Positions 43,097 to 50,647 of a stretch of DNA of 64,000 nt are shown piece by piece; position 1 is the first letter of the stretch; each line of letters starts with the position of its first letter. Where the stretch lies: the IMG/VR virus record IMGVR_UViG_3300037493_005685, positions 1-64,000 of that record; one strand, 5' to 3'. A program made the position numbers and the translations under genes. Below the pieces are notes generated by a model. The model did not search any database and was not told the DNA's origin. It worked only from the letters and a program-made list of their open reading frames with translations. The stretch comes from a virus.

Positions 43097-45181
43097 ATGC
43101 AAAGACATCAATCCCACAGAGACGACGAGCCGTTTGACCTCTTTACGAAGTTGGACCCTGAGAATCCTTTGCACGTGTGGAATGACGCTGCCAACGACAC
43201 GACAGAGGGTCGTCAGCGTTTATTGATAGACGGCCCTTACGTTAAGCGCGCCTATGACTTTCAGGGAAACCTGCGTCGTTTCTTTAAGCCCAACCCTTAC
43301 AAGAAGATGCCCCTTGAGGCTCTGAGCGACATTAAGCCTTCCAGCTTCGAGGGCAAGCACCCTGACGACTTCTTGTTCTATAACAAGGCTCTTAACAAGA
43401 ACATCGATGCTCTTAGTGAAGAGGACCTAGCTGCCTTCTATCACGGGCACAAGCAAAAGGTGCAGGCTGCCCAAGAAGCCGTTGACCAAGAGGCCGCTGA
43501 GCAAGCCGCAGCTGAAGAGGCAAGGGTACAGGCCCTCCTTCAAGAGCACATCACCAAGTCCAACAAGGCCACTCACAACGTTGGCACCGATGTGATGCTT
43601 GGCACAGGTGGTCTTGGTGCAGGTCTTTACGGCGGAAAGAAGGTCTATGACACTCTGAGAGAGAAGGGTGCGGCTGCTCCTCCCACTCCTACCGAGGCTG
43701 CTCTCTTCTTGAAAGACGCCATCAAGAAGCTGACGTTGTTTCATCCTGAGAAGTTAACAAGCCCAAGGGACCTAGATTCGCTTGGAGCCCATGTACGAGA
43801 GTACGTTGCAGCTCTTCCTCCTGAGGTTAAAGCTCAGATTAACCATCTTCACGGTGACTTTGAGGCTGGGCATGCTACTGCGCATGACATCTTAAAGGGC
43901 AACATTCCGGCTCCACCCATTAAGGCTGCTCCCCCACAACCCCAACAGCCCAAACAACATAACGACGCTAGCAGCTCATCCACCTCTAGCGACGCCGCCC
44001 CCTCCAAATCCAAGTGGCCCTTGTACACAGTTTTAGGTGTAGGCGGTGCTGGGCTTCTTGGGGGTGCGGGGGCTGTTGGGCATCACCTATACAAAGAACG
44101 TGAGGCTGAGAATATGTTAAACAAAGAATCCGAGGAGCAACCCCTCAGCGAAGAGCAAATACAGACCCTACGCCTTATGTCTCTCACCCCAGAGCAGAGG
44201 GCTATGTACATGCAGGTTAACCCTGCTGGAGTACCAAAGATGGCAACCAATATGACGCCCGAGCATCTTAAGTCTCTTAGAGACGTGGATAAGAAGCAGG
44301 ACAAGACCAAGTACCTACCCAAGAAGGTGCGGGGCATTCGGGAGGAATCCAAAGAAGCAGGCGTACGTGACTTCGTAAGCCGCCACCTAGGGCGCAAGAG
44401 CGAAGAGTTTATCCAAGGCCGCAAGGCTCTTGATGTGGCTGCCAAGGCTAAGAACGAAGAAGACCTCTTGGCCGCTTATGCCAAGAAGCGCGGTCTGCAT
44501 GTGGACGAGAAGGGTGTGATTGGTAACCCACCTGCCCCTAAGGAGCCAGGGTTCCTACAACGTAACAAATGGCCGCTAGGTATGGCGGCTGCTGGAGCTG
44601 GAGGTCTGTATATGCTCAACCAACAAGACAAGATGAGTTCCTACGACGAAACCCTATGCCGCCTGGGCCTAGCCAAGCTGGCTGCCAAGATGCCGCCGCC
44701 TATTCCATTGAAGGCAAAGGGGCCTGCCGCCTCGAAGGGCAAGCCCTTCTTCACTCCTTCTCAGTCCACCGCCGCTAAGAAGATGAGTGGTCCTGCTCCG
44801 GCTAAAGCTCCTTGGGAAGAAGCCCAAGATGTAAAGCTGTCCTTTGATAGGGGTTACGTTGACGCTCTTGCTTCTCTTAAGCTCGCTGGCGCTATGGCAC
44901 AGATGCTAAAGAAGGCGCCTATCCATAGTGGCGCAGCTCCCAAAGCGTATGCTGAAGGCTTTGGTGTGAGAGCTGCTAAGCCGGTGCAAGGGCCAGGAGC
45001 TGTGGATAAGGTTAAGGGTGCTGTGAGCGGTGCTGCTGATAAGGCTAAGAGCACCTGGGACAAGATGCCTACCTGGGGTAAGGGCATGGCTGCAGGTGGA
45101 GCGGGCCTAGGGCTGTTGGGAGCGGGTGCTGGCGTAGGCTCTGCTATGTCTTCTCCTGCTCCGGTTATCGTTAACCATTAA
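43097..45181 (+). CDS. polyprotein-like virion protein with three zipper segments and internal tags
   Basis: 694 residues. Charged N-terminal domain (1-120), coiled coil (ALSEEDLAAFYHGHKQKVQA), then three Gly/Ala hydrophobic segments each preceded by KW or GK (WPLYTVLGVGGAGLLGGAG, WPLGMAAAGAGGLYML, WGKGMAAGGAGLGLLG). Two internal tag copies (YDETLCRLGLAKLA at about 515 and FDRGYVDALASLKLAG at about 578) recall the N-terminal tags of neighbouring proteins. Suggests a protein built from, or cleaved into, several tagged units. No known homologue recognised. Confidence 0.6.
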   Translation: MQRHQSHRDDEPFDLFTKLDPENPLHVWNDAANDTTEGRQRLLIDGPYVKRAYDFQGNLRRFFKPNPYKKMPLEALSDIKPSSFEGKHPDDFLFYNKALNKNIDALSEEDLAAFYHGHKQKVQAAQEAVDQEAAEQAAAEEARVQALLQEHITKSNKATHNVGTDVMLGTGGLGAGLYGGKKVYDTLREKGAAAPPTPTEAALFLKDAIKKLTLFHPEKLTSPRDLDSLGAHVREYVAALPPEVKAQINHLHGDFEAGHATAHDILKGNIPAPPIKAAPPQPQQPKQHNDASSSSTSSDAAPSKSKWPLYTVLGVGGAGLLGGAGAVGHHLYKEREAENMLNKESEEQPLSEEQIQTLRLMSLTPEQRAMYMQVNPAGVPKMATNMTPEHLKSLRDVDKKQDKTKYLPKKVRGIREESKEAGVRDFVSRHLGRKSEEFIQGRKALDVAAKAKNEEDLLAAYAKKRGLHVDEKGVIGNPPAPKEPGFLQRNKWPLGMAAAGAGGLYMLNQQDKMSSYDETLCRLGLAKLAAKMPPPIPLKAKGPAASKGKPFFTPSQSTAAKKMSGPAPAKAPWEEAQDVKLSFDRGYVDALASLKLAGAMAQMLKKAPIHSGAAPKAYAEGFGVRAAKPVQGPGAVDKVKGAVSGAADKAKSTWDKMPTWGKGMAAGGAGLGLLGAGAGVGSAMSSPAPVIVNH

Positions 45182-45184
45182 AGG

Positions 45185-45694
45185 ATGACTACCATGACAC
45201 CCAACAACGTAAAACAGGCATACGAGCTCGGTTACAACGACGTGCTCGAGTCGCTCCATCTCAAAGAAGCTGGCTTCTTCATGAACATGGCTGGTAAGGC
45301 CCGAGATCTAGGGTCTCGTGCAATGGGCGCTAGCCCTGGACATGTGGCAGCCCGTAGAACAGCTATTAACGAAGGCCGGGCAGCTGTCCAAGGGGCAAAA
45401 GAGACGAGTCAGCTTGCTGCCACCAAGGGCAAGTTCGAGCAGAAGGTACAGAAGATTCAGGGCGGTGCTCCCACTACTCCCCCAGCTGCTGGTGCAACGC
45501 CTACCCCGGCTGCTGGCGCTGAAGGCGCTGCCACTGGTGCGGCAGACAAAGCCAAGGGTTGGTGGGCGCAGCGTTCTCCGTGGGCTAAGGCAGGTATTGG
45601 AGCTGCTGTGGGTCTGCCCATTGCTGGTGGCCTCTACGCCGCTGGTGGTATGAATCCTCCCCGGCCTCAGCAGTATCCTCCGCAGCAGCAGTAA
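45185..45694 (+). CDS. tagged virion-like protein
   Basis: 169 residues (an ATG at 45194 has better AAAGGA spacing). VKQAYELGYNDVLESLHLKEA is the shared tag, followed by a Gln/Ala/Lys-rich part, a Pro/Ala/Gly linker (AGATPTPAAGAEGAATGA) and a final zipper helix (WAKAGIGAAVGLPIAGG) with Pro/Gln-rich end. The layout of tag, linker and zipper is that of the neighbour 43097-45181. Confidence 0.6.
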   Translation: MTTMTPNNVKQAYELGYNDVLESLHLKEAGFFMNMAGKARDLGSRAMGASPGHVAARRTAINEGRAAVQGAKETSQLAATKGKFEQKVQKIQGGAPTTPPAAGATPTPAAGAEGAATGAADKAKGWWAQRSPWAKAGIGAAVGLPIAGGLYAAGGMNPPRPQQYPPQQQ

Positions 45695-45700
45695 GCCTCA

Positions 45701-45746
45701 AAACAAAAAAAAGAAAGGGAACGCACACACCATTGTGTGGTTCCCC
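45701..45746 (-). terminator. intrinsic terminator
   Basis: Stem GGGAAC...GTTCCC with inner CACAC...GTGTG; on the minus strand it is followed by TTTCTTTTTTTTG. Ends the minus-strand gene 45774-46091 and faces the plus-strand gene ending at 45694. Confidence 0.8.
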
Positions 45747-45773
45747 TTCTGCTAGGCAAGGAGGCGCGCGTTG

Positions 45774-46091
45774 TTACGCGGCCTTCTTCTCCTTGGCAGC
45801 CGCAGCCGCCGCCTTGTCGCGGGCTTCGGCTTCCTTCTCGAGGCGCTTGTTGAGGGCCTTGAGCTCGACCTTGTGGTTGGCGCTGTCCTCGATGTCCGCG
45901 AGTTCCAACTTCCTGATACGGGAGTTGGACTGCAGAATCTCTTCGAAGGCCAGTCTGTCCGCGAGGACTTCCTGCTTTGCCGACCTCTTGAAGATGCTGT
46001 TGCCTCCGATGAGGCCCAATTTCTTCGCGAGGTACATGGCGCCGACCGTGGACAGAGCGATTACGATAACCGTTGCGATTGTTTTGAACAT
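45774..46091 (-). CDS. membrane coiled-coil protein
   Basis: 105 residues from the ATG at 46091, AAGGAG upstream. N-terminal transmembrane helix (TIATVIVIALSTVGAMYLA), then a long charged coiled coil ending in an Ala/Lys-rich stretch. Possible anchor or spanin-like role. Has its own promoter and terminator. Confidence 0.65.
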   Translation of the reverse strand: MFKTIATVIVIALSTVGAMYLAKKLGLIGGNSIFKRSAKQEVLADRLAFEEILQSNSRIRKLELADIEDSANHKVELKALNKRLEKEAEARDKAAAAAAKEKKAA

Positions 46092-46180
46092 GAGAGACTC
46101 CTTGATGTCCCCCCTAACCACGGCCTTAACCGGGGGAGGGACTGCAGGGGGATGTCTAATCCCCATTGTTTCTACATTAT

Positions 46181-46190
46181 CTTTTACCAA
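46181..46190 (-). promoter_or_regulatory. TTGGTAAAAG promoter element
   Basis: Member of the promoter set, about 90 bases before the gene 45774-46091 on the minus strand. Confidence 0.55.
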
Positions 46191-46215
46191 GGAATAGGGT
46201 CTGTTTCTGACGTTT

Positions 46216-46302
46216 AGGGGGGGAGGGGGGGGTACCCCCTCCCAGAGGCAAAAGCAGAGCCCTTTCGGGGTGCTTTAGGCTCTCTTACCTCCCGGTAAGA
46301 GA
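46216..46302. repeat. G-tract palindrome and hairpin cluster
   Basis: Plus strand has G7-A-G8-TAC5-T-C3, a long poly-G/poly-C palindrome (46216-46243), then GAGCCC-TTTC-GGGGTGC, then TCTCTTACC-x4-GGTAAGAGA (9 bp). These lie just past the stop of gene 46307-46696; they may stop transcription without a U-tract or fold into unusual G-rich DNA. Confidence 0.5.
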
Positions 46303-46306
46303 ACCC

Positions 46307-46696
46307 CTAGATTCCGTGGGAGACGAGGGGATTAACCTCGATCTCCAAAGAGGCAGGTGCCGTGGCGGCGGCCTTTTTGGCGGCTTTGGCAGCTGCCATT
46401 CGGGCACTGAATTCTGCGTCTCTGGCCTTCGCAACTGCCTCTTCCGCCTCATCCTCAGCTTCTTCCACCGCCTCGCAAACCGCCGAGGAGACGGACTTCC
46501 CTAGGTTGGAGAATCCTTTCTTTACCTCGGCCACGATGGCCGGGAGGCATGCCGAGAAGTCCGCGACCTCTTCGGCCAGGTCACAACCGGAGATATCGCT
46601 GCCGAAGCGCAGCATCGCGTTCATGGAGCAGGAGCCCGGCGCCGTCTTCGGCAGCTGGGCCAATACGAACAGGATGGGGTTCGGGTTGTAACGCAT
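46307..46696 (-). CDS. hypothetical protein with acidic Ala/Glu-rich tail
   Basis: 129 residues from the ATG at 46696, GGAGG upstream. Cysteine-containing N-terminal half (CSMN, GCDL, SACL), then an Ala/Glu coiled-coil-like tail (EAVEEAEDEAEEAVAKARDA) and a Lys/Ala stretch. Not recognised. Confidence 0.65.
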   Translation of the reverse strand: MRYNPNPILFVLAQLPKTAPGSCSMNAMLRFGSDISGCDLAEEVADFSACLPAIVAEVKKGFSNLGKSVSSAVCEAVEEAEDEAEEAVAKARDAEFSARMAAAKAAKKAAATAPASLEIEVNPLVSHGI

Positions 46697-46760
46697 GGTT
46701 ACACCTCCAAGTAGGGACGCAGCTTTCAAGCCCCTATAGCTCGAAATGGTCCTACATACT

Positions 46761-46801
46761 CTTTTACCAAAAAAGAGGCTCCTTTACGGTGTAAAGGAAC
46801 C
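46761..46801 (-). promoter_or_regulatory. overlapping terminator and TTGGTAAAAG promoter
   Basis: On the minus strand GGTTCCTTTAC-ACC-GTAAAGGAGCC (11 bp, one mismatch) is followed by TCTTTTTT, the end of an intrinsic terminator for gene 46813-46974; the same T-run continues into TTGGTAAAAG at 46761-46770, the promoter for 46307-46696. Termination and restart share bases. Confidence 0.6.
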
Positions 46802-46812
46802 CCTCCTAGGGC

Positions 46813-46974
46813 TTATAGCCCCATCCTGGTCATTGCGCGGTTTACATCATCGTTTACATCTTGGTTTACATCTGGTTGGGATAGTATCTCTGACGTTACC
46901 TTGGACACAATAGTGCCAAGAGCTGCCATTGCTGCGGCCTTCAAGATACTCGTCACGAGTGCTTCCCAGTTCAT
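46813..46974 (-). CDS. 53-residue hypothetical protein
   Basis: 53 residues from the ATG at 46974, with AAAGGACC upstream. Hydrophobic/amphipathic first half (LVTSILKAAAMAALGTIV), Asn/Asp/Val-rich second half. Own promoter (47022-47031) and terminator. Confidence 0.55.
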   Translation of the reverse strand: MNWEALVTSILKAAAMAALGTIVSKVTSEILSQPDVNQDVNDDVNRAMTRMGL

Positions 46975-47021
46975 TTGCGGTCCTTTCTGTTGAGAGAAAT
47001 GACCAGAGGGGTACGTACAAC

Positions 47022-47031
47022 CTCATACCAA
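47022..47031 (-). promoter_or_regulatory. TTGGTATGAG promoter element
   Basis: Member of the promoter set, about 50 bases before the ATG at 46974. Confidence 0.6.
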
Positions 47032-47059
47032 GTAAGAGTCTTATTTTTAAACGTGTAGC

Positions 47060-47539
47060 CTAAGTGATGTGTTTCCAGTCTTTACGGAGTTTTACTCGTG
47101 ATATCTGTACCTGGCTAACACCGTATATAATCCCTAATTCGGCTTGAGTAAGTTTGCTTACCCTTATTGCTGTAATATCTTCTGCTCGTAGCTTAGCGCG
47201 CGCATTTTTACCGTAGTTAATCCTTCCTTTATTCAACATATCTTGTATATTTTCCGCTGGTGTAGCTACAAATAAGTGCTCGGGGTTAATACACTGCGGA
47301 TTATCACACTTATGAGCTATAACCTTTCCTTTAGGTATACGCCCCACAAACACTTCATAGCTAGCTCTGTGTGCTTGTAGTGTGTGCCGCTTGTGGGTTC
47401 TAGGGTGTATGACTTCTGTTCGACCGTAACCATCCCGGTCTCTATACCCCGTCCATTCCCAACAACCGGACTCAGTATTTGTATTGTAGTGTTTTATTAG
47501 TTTTTCTTTTAAAGGCATGTAGCCAGACGCTCTACACAT
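47060..47539 (-). CDS. HNH endonuclease (homing type)
   Basis: 159 residues; the start at 47539 has GAAAGGA upstream (an ATG at 47518 is possible). Signature: CWEWTGYRDRDGYGRT, HRASYEVFVG, VIAHKCDNPQCINPEHL with the HNH-type H...N...H order and a CxxxxC, then TPAENIQDMLNKGR, the standard phage homing-endonuclease layout. A C-terminal helix-turn-helix (TQAELGIIYGVSQVQISRV) follows. AT-richer than its surroundings, consistent with recent arrival. Likely self-promoting by cutting DNA lacking it. Confidence 0.85.
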   Translation of the reverse strand: MCRASGYMPLKEKLIKHYNTNTESGCWEWTGYRDRDGYGRTEVIHPRTHKRHTLQAHRASYEVFVGRIPKGKVIAHKCDNPQCINPEHLFVATPAENIQDMLNKGRINYGKNARAKLRAEDITAIRVSKLTQAELGIIYGVSQVQISRVKLRKDWKHIT

Positions 47540-47575
47540 GTGTTGTGTCCTTTCGTCACAGTAAGTACTACGTAT

Positions 47576-47585
47576 TTTTACCCAA
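47576..47585 (-). promoter_or_regulatory. TTGGGTAAAA promoter element
   Basis: Member of the promoter set, about 37 bases before the HNH start, on the minus strand and overlapping the leader region of the divergent plus-strand gene 47604-48749. Confidence 0.5.
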
Positions 47586-47589
47586 GAAA

Positions 47590-47607
47590 CCTACAATTTT
47601 CGCATGC
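47590..47607 (+). promoter_or_regulatory. shared leaderless start element, copy 1
   Basis: CCTACAATTTTCGCATGC, which ends in the ATG of 47604-48749, is repeated exactly at 48920-48937 before another gene. It contains TACAAT as a -10, so the transcript would start at or next to the ATG; no ribosome site is present. Confidence 0.5.
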
Positions 47608-48749
47608 AAAAGACAGCCCAAGACCTAGCCCAAGTAGTCTTTGAGAAGCTAGCCGTCTCCCGTTGGCGGGAAGCTATATATAGTGGGGAGTTGAACACGC
47701 CTGAAGCCGAGAAACTAAAGGCGTACATGGGTAAAGACCCAACACAGTACTCTGAAGGTCTTAGGCAGGGTACAATTAACCGCTTAGCTGACCGGCATAT
47801 GAGCTATGATGAACATGAGCGCTTTACCCCGAGAGAACATCTACGAAATATAAAGAATAAATATATACCAAGTGGTGCTTTACCTAAGAATTATTCTTCG
47901 ACTGAGCTGGTTACAGGTAATGTAAATGTCGCTCACCCCGAAGCTAAGAATCTAGGTTATATGGGAGGGCTTAAGGATAATCCAGAGCACCACAAGCAGC
48001 TTGCTAATCTAATTACAGGACATGAAGGACGAGAATCGGACTTCTCGTTTAAGAATTTAGATCACCGAGCCAACAAGTTATGGAATCGGTCACCTAGAAA
48101 TGAACCCATCTTCACGGACACTGAAGCCAAGAACCGAATGTCACCTCGTGACTATGCTAAAACACAGTTACGTGAGGACATAGCTAGGCAAGAAGTAATT
48201 AGTAAATTTAAGCGAAGGCATTTTAAGGAGACCTCTAGAGACTTTGCTCCAACGCCAAAGACATTACTGCCTAGAGAGGAGAGAGCTGCAACTTATAAAG
48301 CGTTGCAACACGCTTCAAACATGGAGTACGGTTACGGCGCTCCTAGAGCAGAAGTGATGAAGAACTTAGAGAACACCGTTGTAAAGCCTTTGATACGTAG
48401 AGGAGCTCATTTTGACCCTGCTGTTTTGATAGACGAGGCACGGAACGCACGTATGATGTCGCCAGAAGTAGCCAAAGCTATGGAGAATGTACGCAAGGGT
48501 ACAGGAGAACAATCCTTAGTACGTAGTGTAACTAACACGCCCGTTGGAGCAGACACCTATTTACCAGGTAAAGATGCTAAGTCGATTGCAAATAAGGTGA
48601 TGGACGAGAGTAGTAACAGGATGAAAGCTCATGCGAGCAAAATTACAGGTAAAGTCGAAGAAAATTTAACTAAGCTTGACCCGTGGGTACAGCGTGGAAG
48701 GTGGGCAGTCGACAAACTAAAGCGCGGAGTAGGACTACTCAAGAGGTAA
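47604..48749 (+). CDS. tagged helical protein
   Basis: 381 residues. The N-terminus QKTAQDLAQVVFEKLAVSRW resembles the KTAxxxAxxVxEKxA tag of gene 35150-35608. Otherwise charged, helical, AT-rich and unrecognised. It starts with the leaderless element and ends at a terminator. Confidence 0.6.
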   Translation: MQKTAQDLAQVVFEKLAVSRWREAIYSGELNTPEAEKLKAYMGKDPTQYSEGLRQGTINRLADRHMSYDEHERFTPREHLRNIKNKYIPSGALPKNYSSTELVTGNVNVAHPEAKNLGYMGGLKDNPEHHKQLANLITGHEGRESDFSFKNLDHRANKLWNRSPRNEPIFTDTEAKNRMSPRDYAKTQLREDIARQEVISKFKRRHFKETSRDFAPTPKTLLPREERAATYKALQHASNMEYGYGAPRAEVMKNLENTVVKPLIRRGAHFDPAVLIDEARNARMMSPEVAKAMENVRKGTGEQSLVRSVTNTPVGADTYLPGKDAKSIANKVMDESSNRMKAHASKITGKVEENLTKLDPWVQRGRWAVDKLKRGVGLLKR

Positions 48750-48750
48750 A

Positions 48751-48775
48751 AAAGGGCCAGAGCCCTCTTTTCTTG
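48751..48775. terminator. intrinsic terminator (both strands)
   Basis: AGGGC-CAGA-GCCCT with CTTTTCTTG on the plus side and TTTTTTA on the minus side. Separates 47604-48749 (plus) from 48776-48868 (minus). Confidence 0.75.
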
Positions 48776-48868
48776 TCAGTGCCCCTCCTTTTTCTTCTTC
48801 AGCCAACTTAAAATACTTCGAACAGTACCTACGAATAGCTTGGCCCATATAGATGGTTCCAGAATCAT
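48776..48868 (-). CDS. 30-residue membrane-active-looking peptide
   Basis: 30 codons with strong AAGGAGGTAAAGC before the ATG. Hydrophobic N-terminus containing FVGTVRSILSWL, then KKKKEGH. This resembles small membrane toxins or holin-like peptides, but no homologue is recognised. It has its own promoter (48889-48900) and a terminator. Confidence 0.6.
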   Translation of the reverse strand: MILEPSIWAKLFVGTVRSILSWLKKKKEGH

Positions 48869-48888
48869 GTGCTTTACCTCCTTGTTTA

Positions 48889-48900
48889 CTTATACCTCAA
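48889..48900 (-). promoter_or_regulatory. TTGAGGTATAAG promoter element
   Basis: Variant of the promoter set with a short leader to the ATG of the 30-residue gene. Confidence 0.5.
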
Positions 48901-48908
48901 TACTACCC

Positions 48909-48937
48909 TTGGTATTATTCCTACAATTTTCGCATGC
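48909..48937 (+). promoter_or_regulatory. TTGGTATTAT element plus shared leaderless start element, copy 2
   Basis: TTGGTATTAT at 48909-48918 is followed directly by CCTACAATTTTCGCATGC (48920-48937), identical to the element at 47590-47607 and ending in the ATG of 48934-49581. Confidence 0.5.
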
Positions 48938-49581
48938 TAACACCCTACGAACAAGGCTACCAAGACCAGCTAGAGAAGCTAGGCTTCAGCTTTAACCCTA
49001 TCAAGGGCTTAAAGAACATGTTTGGAGGGGCTAAACCAGCCGTAACCCCAACAGCCCAAGCCACCCAACTCCCCTTTGCGAAGACAAGAGTGAGTCTTAA
49101 CCCAGGCCAACCATCTCCAAGTTCAGGTATGGGGCTACCTAGGCTAGCTGAACCAGGAAAAAGGACGCCTGGGTTGTTGGCCGAGGGTAAGCAGCTACAC
49201 AAAGAACAACGCATCTACAATAAATCAGACGCTGCTATGCAGGGCTTCTACGCCCGGCACAACCCTGCCATGGTTGGGAAGCGTACAAACTGGAATCTCG
49301 ATGCTGCGGAAGCTACCATACCTTACCCCGGTGATGCTGCGCACATCCAAAACCTCCAAGAAACCGACCGGCTTAACAAGGGTATCGAAGCTATTAAGGT
49401 AAAGAAGGCTCCGCAAGCAGGTGAAGTGGCCCTTAACACCCGTATGGTACGCCAGGGTAACCAGCTAGGCAGGGAAGCTGGTAATGAAATGCCTACCGCC
49501 ATGAAGGTTGGCAGCTCTAACCAAAAAGAAGAACGCTTTGCAGCGTCCTTCTACGCGGGCCTCTACTCTTCAGTCGGCTGA
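48934..49581 (+). CDS. tagged virion-like protein
   Basis: 215 residues from the ATG at 48934. Opening TPYEQGYQDQLEKLGFSFNP is the shared tag (Y-x-x-G-Y-x-x-x-L-E-K-L-G). Then Pro/Gly/Ala-rich and charged helical sequence. The last 19 bases overlap the minus-strand gene 49563-49748. Unknown function. Confidence 0.6.
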   Translation: MLTPYEQGYQDQLEKLGFSFNPIKGLKNMFGGAKPAVTPTAQATQLPFAKTRVSLNPGQPSPSSGMGLPRLAEPGKRTPGLLAEGKQLHKEQRIYNKSDAAMQGFYARHNPAMVGKRTNWNLDAAEATIPYPGDAAHIQNLQETDRLNKGIEAIKVKKAPQAGEVALNTRMVRQGNQLGREAGNEMPTAMKVGSSNQKEERFAASFYAGLYSSVG

Positions 49582-49748
49582 GAAAGCAAGCCCACAACGC
49601 GCTCTATCTCGATGGGGTGGATGTCCATCGATTTGAGGGCAGCGCGTAGGCCCTCTTCACGGTTTGTGTACCTCTGACGAGCGGCCTCAATCCGCTTCTT
49701 GAGGAGTTCGTACTCCTCTTTCGTCAAGTCACTGATGCGCCTCCTCAT
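49563..49748 (-). CDS. small helical protein
   Basis: 61 residues, highly charged helix (KEEYELLKKRIEAARQRYTN). GAAAGGAAGGCAGAGG before the ATG. Unknown. Confidence 0.6.
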   Translation of the reverse strand: MRRRISDLTKEEYELLKKRIEAARQRYTNREEGLRAALKSMDIHPIEIERVVGLLSQPTEE

Positions 49749-49763
49749 CCTCTGCCTTCCTTT

Positions 49764-50579
49764 CTACGGTGCGATACTTCCCTCACAACACGTCTGCCCA
49801 TCCGGGCAGGCACCAGGAAGTATGACAGCCATCCAACCGAGACAACTATTTACACAACCCCATGCTCTTTTGGGGTCCAGGAGTATAGGCCGCATATCCT
49901 CCCCACAATCCAAGTCCGTCTCCCACCCCGTATCAGATGACCACAAGGGTGGGTCGAGACACTGACCGAATGCGTCCCACGACGACCCGTCGTTACAGGT
50001 GTCAGGGCCGGTGTCTGTGTCCGCCGTATCCGTGCCGGGGTCGCTGCCCGTATCGACTGTGTCGGTGCCGGGGTCGCTGCCCGTATCGATGGCAGGTCCG
50101 GTGTCTAAGCCAGTGTCCGTTTCGATGGCAGGTCCGGTGTCCGTGCTGGAACCGGTGTCTGTTTCTACGGCAGGTCCGGTGTCTAAGCCAGTGTCAGTCT
50201 CTATGGCAGGGCCGGTATCCATGCTGGAACCGGTGTCAGTTTCGATGGCAGGGCCGGTATCCATGCTGGAACCGGTGTCAGTTTCGATGGCAGGGCCGGT
50301 GTCCATGTTGGAACCGGTGTCTGTTTCGATAGCAGGGCCGGTGTCCATGTTGGAACCGGTGTCAGTTTCGATGGCAGGGCCGGTGTCCATGTTGGAACCG
50401 GTGTCTGTTTCGATAGCAGGGCCGGTGTCAGCTGCCGTGTAAGAGGGGTAGTACGGGCTCTTCTTGCCCGTGTCGGTGGCAGGGATAGTGTCCACACTAG
50501 TGTCAGAGCCCGAGGGCTCGTCTACCAGCAAGGAACAGCCCATAAAGAACGCACAAAACACGATTGCTAGAGTTTTCAT
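49764..50579 (-). CDS. lipoprotein with DTG-rich repeat
   Basis: 271 residues. Signal with lipobox FFMGC (residues 12-16), so likely an outer-membrane lipoprotein. A central repeat of about 14 residues, DTGPAIETDTGSNM and variants, occurs about eight times, then (D)TGSDPGT units, and a C-terminal cysteine-rich domain of about 80 residues with at least seven cysteines (CNDG, GQCLD, LDCG, WGCVNSC, GACPDG, TCC). The Asp/Thr/Gly repeats resemble bacterial surface lipoproteins. May alter the host surface or block superinfection. Confidence 0.75.
   Translation of the reverse strand: MKTLAIVFCAFFMGCSLLVDEPSGSDTSVDTIPATDTGKKSPYYPSYTAADTGPAIETDTGSNMDTGPAIETDTGSNMDTGPAIETDTGSNMDTGPAIETDTGSSMDTGPAIETDTGSSMDTGPAIETDTGLDTGPAVETDTGSSTDTGPAIETDTGLDTGPAIDTGSDPGTDTVDTGSDPGTDTADTDTGPDTCNDGSSWDAFGQCLDPPLWSSDTGWETDLDCGEDMRPILLDPKRAWGCVNSCLGWMAVILPGACPDGQTCCEGSIAP
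50070..50432. repeat. 42-bp coding tandem repeat
   Basis: Within the lipoprotein gene a 42-base unit encoding DTGPAIETDTGSNM repeats with small changes. Open frames on the plus strand through this part are shadows of the repeat. Confidence 0.75.
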
Positions 50580-50629
50580 GACTTGGCCTCCTTAAAGGCT
50601 GGGTTGGTTGTACTACTAGCTTATACCCA

Positions 50630-50640
50630 ATAAGCTCCTC
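50630..50640 (-). promoter_or_regulatory. TTGGGTATAAG promoter element
   Basis: Consensus copy about 50 bases before the lipoprotein ATG at 50579 on the minus strand. Confidence 0.6.
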
Positions 50641-50647
50641 TAAACCT

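Noticed and set aside
50070-50432. Possible CRISPR array
   Set aside because: The repeats are contiguous coding units without spacers and lie inside the lipoprotein frame.
49937-50497. Long open frames on other frames and strand of the lipoprotein repeat
   Set aside because: Repeats of 42 bases keep every frame open; only the minus frame has a signal peptide and a Cys-rich domain.
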